From assembly GCF_000266945.1 (NCBI RefSeq), contig NC_018025.1:3662001-3726000 (forward strand): a DNA stretch of 64,000 bases, in the 5' to 3' direction. The translations under genes and the position numbers were made by a program. Positions 35,657 to 44,000 of this stretch are shown here, piece by piece. Source of the DNA: Desulfomonile tiedjei DSM 6799 (GTDB lineage: Bacteria; Desulfobacterota; Desulfomonilia; Desulfomonilales; Desulfomonilaceae). The notes beneath the pieces were generated by a model. That model saw only the letters and a list, made by a program, of their open reading frames with translations, did not search any database and was not told the DNA's origin. Numbering within the stretch: position 1 is the first letter of the stretch; each line of letters starts with the position of its first letter.

Positions 35657-36454
35657 CTAATCGACTTTTCTGCCCATTCCCACCTGCCCGAACGGAGATA
35701 TCCTGATGATCTTGTAGCTCTCCGTTTTCGATGGAATCAGAGCGATTCTGAGTTGGTACCCTGTTTCATCTGCAGCGAACCCTCGGGAAGAAAAAGCGGG
35801 AACCGGGGTATAGGTTGAAGCGGAAGTATCTATCATGGCTGCGACATCATTCGGGTCCCAGATGATGTACTTGGTCTCATCATATATGAAAATCTGCGGG
35901 TTCTTGGATCGAGCAGCCTCGAAAGCCTCTTTTTCTGACGAAGACACTGTATCGATGAATGACTTTTTCTGAATAGTAAGCTGAGCTGTTCGAGTCAGAT
36001 TCCTCGCTACAGCCACTTCGGGGGACGGCGGCACCATGACACTGTCGGAGTGATAGTAAACGCAGTCGAACGTGGATGTTGTTGCAGCAGAGACGTAAAA
36101 TGTTCCTGCAGAAAGAGTATCTGAACTCACTGCACTTCTCAGGCCTGCAACTGCAACGTAATCTCCCACTTTGACACCATGGTCGGTCGCAGCAAAAGCG
36201 ATCTTTCGGAAAAATGCACCGGTCTGATCGAAAGACGTCGCATTGACGATCCGTATAGTGTTCTTGTTTTCCAGGGCCTGCATCCTCACGTACTGCAAAG
36301 CCATCGTCAACGATCGCGCCTGCTGGGACAATGCGTATTCACGAGTAATACCCTGACGATATGCCACGAGCGATACTGCAACAATAACGGCTGCAATGGT
36401 GCTCACCACCATCAACTCGATCAACGTAAAACCGTTTTCTCTATGCCGTTTCAC
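35657..36454 (-). CDS. fimT: FimT/GspH-type minor prepilin
   Basis: This 265-residue prepilin starts at GTG 36454 (GGGAGG upstream) with leader VKRHRENG/FTLIELMVVSTIAAVIVAVSLVAYRQG. It has the FimT-like GspH region (RSLTMALQYVRMQALENKNTIRIVNATSF). FimT-type pilins of some bacteria bind DNA in natural competence (known for FimT in Legionella and Xanthomonas relatives); whether this one does is unknown. The start overlaps the end of the Ig-like secreted protein's downstream region by four bases of spacing, so translation is coupled. Confidence 0.82.
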   Translation of the reverse strand: MKRHRENGFTLIELMVVSTIAAVIVAVSLVAYRQGITREYALSQQARSLTMALQYVRMQALENKNTIRIVNATSFDQTGAFFRKIAFAATDHGVKVGDYVAVAGLRSAVSSDTLSAGTFYVSAATTSTFDCVYYHSDSVMVPPSPEVAVARNLTRTAQLTIQKKSFIDTVSSSEKEAFEAARSKNPQIFIYDETKYIIWDPNDVAAMIDTSASTYTPVPAFSSRGFAADETGYQLRIALIPSKTESYKIIRISPFGQVGMGRKVD

Positions 36455-36458
36455 GCGG

Positions 36459-37100
36459 TCACCTCCCTGATTGCCACCGCAGGCCGATGGAGTATGAGAG
36501 GACAGACTCTGCCCCTTTGGCATCCTTTATCGAAATAGCGACTACGAAACTTCCGGATACATTCTCGCTGAATTTCCAATTGACATACCCTTTATTATCA
36601 ACAGTAAGCCCTTTGGGTCCTTCTTTCAGCGTGAAGGTGACTGCTTCCCCTTCGGGGTCTTCCGCTACGATACGGGCAGAGTACGTGTTTCCGGCCAATT
36701 TCTGATCTACGATCTTTGCCGTAGGTGCGGCGTTGAGGACTTCTACTTTCTTTGTGACTGTGTTTCCCGGAGTACCTTCTGCACTGAAGGGTGTGACGAA
36801 AACCTCAATCTTGTCTCCTGCCCTGACGGGCTGGTCCATTTTCACAAACTCCGCAATGCCGTCGTAGTAGGTCGAGCCCGCATCCTGCTGGTTCTTGAGA
36901 AATTTTGCCTCGGCTCGCACGGCATTGCCATCCAGAATAATACGCAGCTTGAGATCGTCACCAGTTTCGGGCCGATCGGGATCGAACCTCAGTTCCTTGA
37001 CTTGAGGTCCCCCCACTTCGGTCGCAGCCATTGCAGTGCCGTTCAGAAATGTCAAGACCACGACAGAAAGAATGAACAAGAATATTCCTAACCGTTTCAC
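36459..37100 (-). CDS. secreted cadherin/Ig-like domain protein, first gene of minor-pilin operon
   Basis: This 213-residue protein has a signal peptide (MKRLGIFLFILSVVVLTFLNGTAMA). Two beta-rich domains follow. The first starts GPQVKELRFDPDRPETGDDLKLRI. The second has the cadherin-like pattern NAAPTAKIVDQKLAGNTYSARIVAEDPEGEAVTFTLKEGPKGLTVDNKGYVNW, typical of Big/cadherin-like sandwich repeats. Probably periplasmic or surface. GTG 37100 is preferred to the GTG at 37109 because AAAGG lies just upstream. It is first in the operon with fimT-pilV-pilW-pilX, hence a likely pilus accessory (inference). Confidence 0.7.
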   Translation of the reverse strand: MKRLGIFLFILSVVVLTFLNGTAMAATEVGGPQVKELRFDPDRPETGDDLKLRIILDGNAVRAEAKFLKNQQDAGSTYYDGIAEFVKMDQPVRAGDKIEVFVTPFSAEGTPGNTVTKKVEVLNAAPTAKIVDQKLAGNTYSARIVAEDPEGEAVTFTLKEGPKGLTVDNKGYVNWKFSENVSGSFVVAISIKDAKGAESVLSYSIGLRWQSGR

Positions 37101-37687
37101 ACCTGTCACCTTTCTCGCCCAATTCGATTGAAGCTCGTCGATAGTGCTCTCGGCAAGATTATCTCGAGCATGCGGTCACACGCGTGCACTATACCACCTT
37201 CATCTTAAGAGTCCAGCATTGTTCCGTTAAATCCGGCAGCGGGTCTCATTTTTCCGAGGTTCCATTGAAGGAAAAACCGCTATTCCAGTCAGCAAGATTT
37301 GGAACGTGATAGAACGCTCCAATTCTCACATCCGCTACGAATGCAGTGAAAAGGACCTGCTGTTCCCAGTGCACTCCGTTGCGCTCAACCGAAAACCTTC
37401 CTGGTCCACAGCGAAGCAATTCCTGTACCACGGACCTAACATATTATTTTTACGCAATTGTTATTGTTCTTGATGCATCGGTTTGCATGTCAATAAGCGT
37501 CTTTCATGACAAAAAATTGTGCTTCGACTTGTATTTGAGAGTATCTCATTGTTTTTTCAGTAAAACATAACTGTAAACAAGATTTACACCTGCCAAAATG
37601 CTGTTAAAAAATTTTATATTCGCTATAATCAACCCGAAACATCTACATTTCGCAATTCGCGGCATCCCTTGTGACCAGGAAGAGTTC
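37101..37687. other. intergenic region between minor-pilin operon and membrane protein gene
   Basis: A gap with no supported gene. It must hold the promoter of the minus-strand pilin operon and that of the plus-strand membrane protein. AT-rich sequence lies at 37440-37620. I saw no clear sigma-54 site (GG-N10-GC) or repeat. Confidence 0.4.
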
Positions 37688-38449
37688 ATGTCGGACCCGA
37701 GATACCGAATAAACCTGTACGGCCATTCGAGTGAAGACCCGTATTTTTTCGTCATGGAACTTGCGGCTATACTCGAAATACATCCGGAGGAAGCTCGGGA
37801 GTTTCTGAATTCCACTCCCGTGACAATCAAAGAAAACGTGTCTGAGGAGGAGGCAGAATATCTTGGCGATCTCCTGAAAGCCGTCAGGGCGCTGGTAATT
37901 GTGGAGCCCATGGATGGCGTTCCTGAGAAGACTCCGGACAAAGCAACAGAGGTGTCTGTTCTCAAGAAGCAGTTGGAAGAACAGGAAGACCGGGCGGCTT
38001 TTCGATCGTACTTATGGGTGGGCAGCGCAATGCTGATAGCGCTCATCGTGCTCGTCTGGCTTACGACCGCTTTTTGGTCTTCGTTCTCTAAAACATCCGA
38101 GGAGAATGCAAAAAAACCGGCTGTGGAAGAAACAGACGCCAAAAAACCGGAACGAACGGTCACGGAAACTCCCCAGCAACCCGATTTATCGAAACTCTAT
38201 AGCGTCATAGATGAAGCCGATTCCAATGTGGAACAAACGCAATTCCTGCTCAAAATTAGTGAAGAAGATTTATACCGGCTTCAATCCACGTACATGGCGG
38301 ATCAAAAGGCGGTACGCCAGAAAAAAGTACAGGTGGCTGAATTACGAGCCAAACTGAGGAGTGAAAAAACCGCACTGCAGAAGCTGAAGGATCAGGTGAA
38401 AAGAATAGAGTCCTCTTTGAAGGTCCAGGAGCATAGTACAGCGGAATAG
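37688..38449 (+). CDS. membrane protein with L7/L12 C-terminal-like domain and coiled coil
   Basis: This 253-residue protein is not of a recognised family. The N-terminal 75 residues (AAILEIHPEEAREFLNSTPVTIKENVSEEEAEYLGDLLKAV) align well with the ribosomal protein L7/L12 C-terminal domain pattern (EAK.LVE..P..VKEGVSKEEAEE). A TM segment (about 105-125, WVGSAMLIALIVLVWLTTAFW) is followed by a Lys/Glu-rich linker and a C-terminal coiled coil (about 175-245). ATG 37688 is chosen over the open frame upstream since AGGAAGAG lies 4 bases before. The N-terminus is probably cytoplasmic with the coiled coil outside. Confidence 0.6.
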   Translation: MSDPRYRINLYGHSSEDPYFFVMELAAILEIHPEEAREFLNSTPVTIKENVSEEEAEYLGDLLKAVRALVIVEPMDGVPEKTPDKATEVSVLKKQLEEQEDRAAFRSYLWVGSAMLIALIVLVWLTTAFWSSFSKTSEENAKKPAVEETDAKKPERTVTETPQQPDLSKLYSVIDEADSNVEQTQFLLKISEEDLYRLQSTYMADQKAVRQKKVQVAELRAKLRSEKTALQKLKDQVKRIESSLKVQEHSTAE

Positions 38450-38508
38450 CGTTCTCCTTCGCCTCAAATGATGCGGGAATTATTTTGTAGCAAGTGTAAG
38501 ACAGTGTC

Positions 38509-38566
38509 CAATTGCGAAAAGCACTTCTCGGCAATTGGTAGGTGCCGTGCCTCCCTGCCGACCCAT
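38509..38566. repeat. hairpin plus partial family A repeat
   Basis: CCAATTGC (38509-38516) pairs with GCAATTGG (38531-38538), the inner bases also partly pairing. It is followed by GGTAGGTGCCGTGCCTCCCTGCCGACC, a degraded family A head. It lies 60 bases after the L7/L12-like gene. It may act as terminator. Confidence 0.5.
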
Positions 38567-38720
38567 TCTTGATCGAACAGGCGCACCAACAGCATCGGTA
38601 TCCGCCATTCAGCAACGAACTTAATCTTGATGATTGTCATTGCCGAGAAGGCCTATTTGCCTTTTCTTTTGGAGTGGAAGTATAGTGTAGTGAGTGATCG
38701 ATCGGGAACATAGTCTGAGT

Positions 38721-39338
38721 ATGAAAATAGACCTCCATTGTCACAGCAAATATTCACATGATAACAACCTGGAGCCTGAGAAACTGATCGGACGAGCCAT
38801 AAGCCTCGGACTCGACGGGGTCTGTTTTACCGAACATCATTCATATGAGAATTCCCGGCCGATTTCGCGGATGAAGATTCCCGACGGATTCCTCGTCTTC
38901 CGGGGCGTAGAAGTTTCGACGGACGAAGGTCACCTGCTGGTGTACGGTGTGACGGATGATTCCTGGAATCGCTGGAGCAGGAACAACTTCTTGAAAATGG
39001 AAGAAGTGATGAAAAGTGTTCACGGGCTTGGAGGAATCTGTGTGCCGGCTCATCCGTTCAGAGGCTGGGAGTCCTTGGGGGAAAGAATCTTCTCCATCCC
39101 CGGCTTTGACGCTCTTGAGACACACAATGGGGGCAATCGGCTTAACCAGAACCTGCTTGCAGCAGAAGCGTCATCTAAACTCGGGTTACCCTCTATTGGA
39201 GGAAGCGACTGCCATTATATCCATCAGGTGGGGCGATCTTATACGGTTTTCCAGAACAGAGTGCCGAGTCTGGAGCTTCTCGTAGCGGAAATAAAAGCCG
39301 GCAACTGTCATGGAGAGCATTGGGACTATGGCAGTTGA
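38721..39338 (+). CDS. PHP-domain metal-dependent phosphoesterase
   Basis: This 205-residue protein has a PHP domain like that of YciV/RNase AM: MKIDLHCHSKYSHDNN (metal ligands), GVCFTEHHSYE, FRGVEVSTDEGHLLVYGV, ICVPAHPFRGWES, and GGSDCHYIHQVGRSYTVF. It should bind two or three metals and hydrolyse a phosphoester; the substrate is unknown. ATG 38721 begins the family's typical M-K-I-D-L-H; a GTG at 38694 is in frame, but neither start has a strong ribosome binding site. It stands alone, with a repeat-bearing gap afterwards. Confidence 0.85.
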   Translation: MKIDLHCHSKYSHDNNLEPEKLIGRAISLGLDGVCFTEHHSYENSRPISRMKIPDGFLVFRGVEVSTDEGHLLVYGVTDDSWNRWSRNNFLKMEEVMKSVHGLGGICVPAHPFRGWESLGERIFSIPGFDALETHNGGNRLNQNLLAAEASSKLGLPSIGGSDCHYIHQVGRSYTVFQNRVPSLELLVAEIKAGNCHGEHWDYGS

Positions 39339-39692
39339 CACAGTTTCTGATCTTTTGAACTCATTGTGCTTTAAATAAACGGTAGGGGCCGGCGTCTCTG
39401 CCGGCCCGAACCGGTTGATTTGTATTTGAAAAATGTGCCGGCACGGACGCTCCGACCCCCACAGGAAACACTGTAGTCATGGTCTAAATTTGAGCCTTTG
39501 CCCCTGACTCCCACTTTTCTTATGAAAGAGGGAGCCTTTTCTTCGCTGAACGCTTATGCCAGCCTTGGGGCTCTTGGAGAGCGATCCTCCAATGTTCCTT
39601 CGAAAGGCGTGTATGATCCCCCTCGTCCCGGTCCTGACATTGACGGCTGGAAATCGAATGGGTATCTATATTGAAACGATTCTGGAGGAAGC
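39339..39692. other. intergenic region with family A copy
   Basis: No gene. The family A repeat fills 39381-39465. The sequence after it shows CCTTTT-rich stretches but no convincing promoter. Confidence 0.5.
39381..39465 (+). repeat. dispersed repeat family A, copy 4
   Basis: First head GGTAGGGGCCGGCGTCTCTG with CCGGCCC, then linker, then GTGCCGGCACGGACGCTCC. The second head's right arm has diverged (GACGCTCCGAC), so only the first hairpin (GGGCCGGC/GCCGGCCC) is intact. Confidence 0.75.
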
Positions 39693-40259
39693 ATGGAATT
39701 CCTGGAGGAAATAGCAGATCTCAATCCTCTTCCTGCGGGAGGTGCAGCGGCTGCTTACACGGCAAATCTCGGCATAGCGCTGTTGTACAAGGTATTAATT
39801 ATGGAGATAAACCGTAAAGGACTCGATCCGGCCCCTCAGGCGACGCTCAGAATCGCACAGAAAGAAATCGAGCGGTTGCATTATGCGCTCAAGAAAATGA
39901 CCAGAGACGATCCGCAGTGTTATCTCCGTTTCAGAGAGGCACTCAAATCAGGGGACAACGAACGGAGCAAAAACGCATTTGGCGAAGTGCTCACCTGCTC
40001 TCTCGAAGTTATTGAAAAGGCTTCGGACGGCCTCGAATGGGTACGAAGATTGAGCAAGTTTTCCAGTCTGAAGCTTTTACCGCACCTCAGAATTTCCGCA
40101 GAATTGCTTGCCGCGGGTATTGCAGGCACTGCTCATGTGGCGAGAGATAACGTCAAGCTGATCGAATCACCCGGAGACCAACAAGATTATCTTGATAGGC
40201 TGGAATCCGTTTACGAATTGGGAATGGCTAAGAAAAAGGAGATCCTGGAGACCCTGTGA
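39693..40259 (+). CDS. formiminotransferase-cyclodeaminase-like protein (FchA type)
   Basis: This 188-residue stand-alone cyclodeaminase-domain protein has LPAGGAAAAYTANLGIALLYKVL near the start, the family glycine-alanine turn that begins LASPAPTPGGGSAAA in relatives, and SLEVIEKASDGLEWV and AAGIAGTAHVARDNVKLI later. Such proteins act as methenyltetrahydrofolate cyclohydrolase or formimino-THF cyclodeaminase. The first turn here is shortened (PAGG), so active-site integrity should be checked. A role in one-carbon metabolism is possible. ATG 39693 follows CTGGAGGAAGC. No partner folate genes are beside it. Confidence 0.75.
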   Translation: MEFLEEIADLNPLPAGGAAAAYTANLGIALLYKVLIMEINRKGLDPAPQATLRIAQKEIERLHYALKKMTRDDPQCYLRFREALKSGDNERSKNAFGEVLTCSLEVIEKASDGLEWVRRLSKFSSLKLLPHLRISAELLAAGIAGTAHVARDNVKLIESPGDQQDYLDRLESVYELGMAKKKEILETL

Positions 40260-40272
40260 TACCGTTTCGTAG

Positions 40273-40387
40273 TCATGCACATAAGACAGCGAGGGCTGGA
40301 GTGTCCTGAGCGGAGTGATTAGACGGCTTTGCGTCGTCCGGAGCGAAGGATAGCTCCAGCCTCCCAGATTTGAAAAAAAAAAAGCGA
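40273..40387 (+). repeat. dispersed repeat family B, copy 2
   Basis: Shares with 44112 the core GGAGTGATTAGACGGCTTTG followed by CGTCGTCCGGAGCGAA. Outer arms GGCTGGAG (40294-40301) and CTCCAGCC pair with each other. It ends in a run of A and AAAGCG. It begins 14 bases after the cyclodeaminase-like gene. Confidence 0.88.
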
Positions 40388-40434
40388 ATAGATATCACAG
40401 ATCTCCCGTTCAAGTCACTTGAGAGGAATCGTTC

Positions 40435-40635
40435 ATGAACCGATGTATGCGTCATTCTGATCGCGATGCCGAATTCTATTGCCAAAAGGATAACATGTAT
40501 ATGTGTCGAGAATGCGCGTGCTGCCACACGCCGCGATTGTACTGTAAATTCAGATCGTCTTGTATTATCAATATTCTTACCCGAGAAGGAGAGCTTCAAA
40601 ATTGTGAAGAATCCAGGGCAGCATCGAGTTCTTGA
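40435..40635 (+). CDS. small Cys-rich protein with B-box-like zinc motif
   Basis: This 66-residue protein has NRCMRHSDRDAEFYCQKDNMYMCRECACCHTPRLYCKFRSSC. The spacing C..H...C..C..C..C..C....C with flanking His is like short bacterial B-box/zinc-finger proteins; the ending YCKFRSSCII recalls a short motif I have seen in such proteins, but I do not know its function. Good ribosome binding site GAGAGGAA before ATG 40435. It is a probable zinc or Fe-S structural protein. It lies just upstream of dnaJ. Confidence 0.6.
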   Translation: MNRCMRHSDRDAEFYCQKDNMYMCRECACCHTPRLYCKFRSSCIINILTREGELQNCEESRAASSS

Positions 40636-40755
40636 TCGCATCGGATTACAAAAAAATTTCATCCCGGGATGACAAACGAAAGAAGAGTGTTTATATTGTT
40701 GTGTTGACGGAGATGGGATAATCTCCGTTCGTATTTTTTGGTAGCGGATCGTCCT

Positions 40756-41853
40756 ATGACCAAACGTGATTATTACGAGATACTTCAAGTTGCGAAAAAC
40801 GCAAGCCCTGAAGAGATAAAAAAGGCCTATCGAAAGCTGGCTCTGGAACATCATCCCGATAGGAACAAAGGTAACAAGGAGTCCGAAGAAAAATTCAAGG
40901 AAGCCGCTGAAGCATATGAAGTGCTGAGCGATTCGGAAAAGCGACAACTTTACGACCGCTTCGGTCATTCGGGATTGCAGCAGTCCGGCTTTCGTGGATT
41001 CAGAGACTTTGATGATATTTTTTCATCATTCGGAGACATTTTTGAAGAATTCTTCGGGTTCGGTTCGAGAGGAGCCCGTGGCCATGCGGTTCGCAGAGGA
41101 GCAGATCTTCGTTATGAACTGGTGATAAGCTTCATGGACGCGGCCACCGGTAAAGAAACCGAGATCGATGTCTCACGCCATGAACTCTGTAACGAATGCG
41201 GCGGAATCGGCACACGGGACGGAGCACAGCCTTCCGTCTGTTCCACCTGCGGCGGCCGCGGGACGGTAACACGGTCTCAGGGGTTTTTCTCCATTAGCAC
41301 TACGTGCCCGAAATGCCAAGGCAGCGGCACGATAATAACCGATCCGTGCAAGAATTGTCGCGGCGTGGGGCGGGTTCTGATTTCCAAGAAGCTTTCGCTC
41401 CGTGTTCCCCCCGGAGTGGATACCGGTTCGAGACTGAGGCTGCAGGGCGAAGGTGAACCGGGCGATCCGGGAGCCCCTCCAGGCGATCTTTACGTATTTA
41501 TCCGAGTAGAACAGCACGACACGTTTCGGAGAGAAGGTGACGACGTCTTTGTCGCTGTGCCCATAACGTACAGTTTGGCTGCCCTGGGCGGTCGCATTGA
41601 AATTCCTACCTTGGAAGGCCAGGATCATCTCGATATCCCGCAGGGAACTCAGTCGGGCCAGGATTTTCGTATTCCCGGAAAAGGGATCTCTCACATCAGA
41701 GGTCGAGGTCGCGGAGATCTGATAGTGATTGTGTATATTCAGACTCCGAACAAGTTGTCGAAAGAACAGGAAGAGCTGATCCGACGTTTGGCTGAAATTG
41801 AGGGTAGTCAGGTCTCACCCAAAAAACGCGGGTTTTTCTCCAGAAATAAATAA
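40756..41853 (+). CDS. dnaJ: chaperone DnaJ (Hsp40)
   Basis: This 365-residue DnaJ has J domain 1-65 ([34 protein letters not shown], with HPD), a Gly/Phe-rich linker ([21 protein letters not shown]), and the type I zinc region with [24 protein letters not shown] and CKNCRGVG (all four CxxCxGxG repeats). It ends with the C-terminal substrate-binding domains. It stimulates DnaK ATPase for protein folding in the cytosol. ATG 40756 is chosen; an in-frame TTG at 40738 would add six residues without homology. No dnaK or grpE lies beside it. Confidence 0.94.
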   Translation: MTKRDYYEILQVAKNASPEEIKKAYRKLALEHHPDRNKGNKESEEKFKEAAEAYEVLSDSEKRQLYDRFGHSGLQQSGFRGFRDFDDIFSSFGDIFEEFFGFGSRGARGHAVRRGADLRYELVISFMDAATGKETEIDVSRHELCNECGGIGTRDGAQPSVCSTCGGRGTVTRSQGFFSISTTCPKCQGSGTIITDPCKNCRGVGRVLISKKLSLRVPPGVDTGSRLRLQGEGEPGDPGAPPGDLYVFIRVEQHDTFRREGDDVFVAVPITYSLAALGGRIEIPTLEGQDHLDIPQGTQSGQDFRIPGKGISHIRGRGRGDLIVIVYIQTPNKLSKEQEELIRRLAEIEGSQVSPKKRGFFSRNK

Positions 41854-41928
41854 ATTTGCTTCAATTGACGGCCCGCCAATCCGGAAGAAGGGTAACTGTT
41901 GCTGTTCTTTGCTCATGGAATTTGAAAT

Positions 41929-43479
41929 ATGCGAACTCTCTTGATCAGTCCGGAAACGCCGAAATCCTTCTGGACTCTCGAACAATCATGCGATCTGTCA
42001 CTGGCCAAAACGCTCATTCCACCGTTGGGATTGTTAACAGTGGCAGCACTCCTCCCTTCTGATTGGGAACTCCGGCTTGTGGACCTAAATACCCGGAGCA
42101 TATCCGAATCGGACTGGGATTGGGCCGATGTTGTGCTGATTTCCGGTATGATCGTCCAACGACAGAGCATGCTGGAAATGTGCAGAGAGGCAAAGCTTCG
42201 CAGAATTCCCGTTGTAGCGGGAGGCCCCTACCCTACTGCATGCCCGGACGAACTGCTGGATATCGAGGTGGATTTCCTGGTCCTCGGCGAAGCGGAAGAG
42301 ACAATTCATGACATAGTCGCGGCCGTTCAGAATGGCGAATCTTCAAGAGTATTCCGTGAAGGCGAAAAGCCTTCTATGAGTATCTCGCCCGTTCCGAGAT
42401 TCGATTTGCTCCGGTTGACGGATTATGCATCCATGGCGATTCAGACTTCTCGCGGGTGCCCCTTCAACTGTGAATTCTGTGACATTGTTCAGCTATACGG
42501 AAGAAAGCCGCGGTACAAGTTGCCGGAACAGGTCATTGCTGAATTGGAATATCTTCGCGGGATTGGCTGGCGCGGTGACGTCTTCGTGTGCGATGACAAT
42601 TTTATCGGAAACAAGAAACACGCCGAAGCAACCCTGGACAAATTGATACCATGGATGAAGTCCAATGGCGAACCGTTTTCTTTCTGGGCGCAAACATCGA
42701 TAAATCTGGGTAAAGATGTTCCCTTGATTGATTTGATGACTGAGGCAAACTTTGCTTCGGTTTTCATAGGAATCGAATCTCCGGACAACCAGGTGCTTTC
42801 GTCCGCACGCAAGTTTCACAATATATCCAATCCACTCGCTGAAGCCATAGACGTCATAAAAAGAAACGGCCTCAACATTATGGCGAGTTTTATCATTGGT
42901 TTCGATAACGAAGAAGAGGGTGCAGGCCGACGAATATGTGAATTTGTGGAGCAAAACCAGATTCCTTCCGTGATGTTGAACACACTTCAGGTGCTGCCCA
43001 AGACAGCGCTGTGGGACAGGCTCAAGAAAGAAGAACGCCTTCTGGAACAGAAGACATCGGGCCAGACCACCGCAGGCAGACTCAATTACGTGCCCACCAG
43101 GCCTGCATCGGACATTCTCAAAGAATACGAGGAAGCTGTTTTTCGCATCTATGACCCTCGCAACTATCTCGAACGCGCATACAATTTTTTCCTGGCAATG
43201 CGGCCGACACGGCATTTTCTAGCCACAGGAGAGACAAATGCCCCCGCTTCCGAGGAAAGGCCTTCATTGCGAGGACGTCTGAAAGAACTTCGCGCTTTCC
43301 TGAAGCTTGCGTGGTGGCAGGGAGTTCTTCCGCCATACCGGTGGCAATTCTGGCGTCAGCTCATCGGGTTAATGAGAAAGAACCCGACTCGCGTAAAGAA
43401 ATACCTCGTAAGTTGTGCCACCGGCGAGAACATGTTCCGCATGAGAGAATTGGTTCACCAGAGACTAAAGCACAGATAG
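41929..43479 (+). CDS. B12-binding radical SAM protein (DUF4070 type, HpnP-like)
   Basis: This 516-residue enzyme has an N-terminal cobalamin-binding domain (about 1-140: PPLGLLTVAALLP, ADVVLISGMIVQRQ, VVAGGPYPTACPDEL) and a radical SAM domain with Cys 177, 181 and 184 in SRGCPFNCEFCDI. A DUF4070 region (about 320-480) completes it. The layout is like the hopanoid C-2 methylase HpnP and related class B methylases. HpnP has QMND/FVSGMHIQRQ and SRGCPYQCEFCDI-type motifs, close to those here, but DUF4070 proteins of other function exist and no hopanoid gene is nearby, so substrate is not assigned. It lies just upstream of the hydrogenase protease with only 8 bases between them. Confidence 0.85.
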   Translation: MRTLLISPETPKSFWTLEQSCDLSLAKTLIPPLGLLTVAALLPSDWELRLVDLNTRSISESDWDWADVVLISGMIVQRQSMLEMCREAKLRRIPVVAGGPYPTACPDELLDIEVDFLVLGEAEETIHDIVAAVQNGESSRVFREGEKPSMSISPVPRFDLLRLTDYASMAIQTSRGCPFNCEFCDIVQLYGRKPRYKLPEQVIAELEYLRGIGWRGDVFVCDDNFIGNKKHAEATLDKLIPWMKSNGEPFSFWAQTSINLGKDVPLIDLMTEANFASVFIGIESPDNQVLSSARKFHNISNPLAEAIDVIKRNGLNIMASFIIGFDNEEEGAGRRICEFVEQNQIPSVMLNTLQVLPKTALWDRLKKEERLLEQKTSGQTTAGRLNYVPTRPASDILKEYEEAVFRIYDPRNYLERAYNFFLAMRPTRHFLATGETNAPASEERPSLRGRLKELRAFLKLAWWQGVLPPYRWQFWRQLIGLMRKNPTRVKKYLVSCATGENMFRMRELVHQRLKHR

Positions 43480-43487
43480 GATAGTAT

Positions 43488-44000
43488 ATGCATACCCCCG
43501 AAAGAGTAGTCGTCCTCGGCGTAGGCAATATTCTGCTGAAAGATGAAGGCATTGGCGTTCGAGTAATCGAAGAACTACAGCGACGTTACATGTTCCCGGA
43601 AAACGTCAAGGTTGTAGACGGCGGAACGCAAGGTCTTTGGCTGATGTCCACTATCCAGGAAACGGATCGTCTTATTGTTGTGGATGCTGTTCTTGGTGAC
43701 GGAGAACCTGGTACGCTTTACCGTTTGGAACGGGATCAACTCCCGAAAGGATTGCGAGCCAAGCAGTCCGCCCACGACAGCGATTTGATAGAAGCTCTCA
43801 ATCTCTGCAATCTGATAGATCAATGCCCAAAGTCCGTCGTGGTCATAGGAATTCAGCCGCAGGATATTCAACCCTTCGGAATGGAGCTCACAGAAAAAAT
43901 TGCTGCCAGAATGGAAGATTTGATAGATCTTGTACTGAAGGAACTCCACACTTTGGGACTTACACCCGTAAGTATTTCGTCAGGCGGAGCAACGAACTGA
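43488..44000 (+). CDS. hydrogenase maturation protease (HyaD/HybD family)
   Basis: This 170-residue endopeptidase removes the C-terminal tail of the large [NiFe]-hydrogenase subunit after nickel insertion. It has VLGVGNILLKDEGIGVRVIE (Ni-binding Glu), the Asp in VVDAVLGDG, and the His in SAHDSDLIEALN, the three ligands of the family. Start ATG 43488 follows AGGATAG. No hydrogenase structural gene is in the window, so the target is elsewhere. It is probably cotranscribed with the radical SAM gene. Confidence 0.9.
   Translation: MHTPERVVVLGVGNILLKDEGIGVRVIEELQRRYMFPENVKVVDGGTQGLWLMSTIQETDRLIVVDAVLGDGEPGTLYRLERDQLPKGLRAKQSAHDSDLIEALNLCNLIDQCPKSVVVIGIQPQDIQPFGMELTEKIAARMEDLIDLVLKELHTLGLTPVSISSGGATN

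Noticed and set aside
42493-43215. 240-residue minus-strand ORF opposite the radical SAM gene
   Set aside because: Shadow; the plus-strand gene has intact cobalamin and CxxxCxxC motifs.
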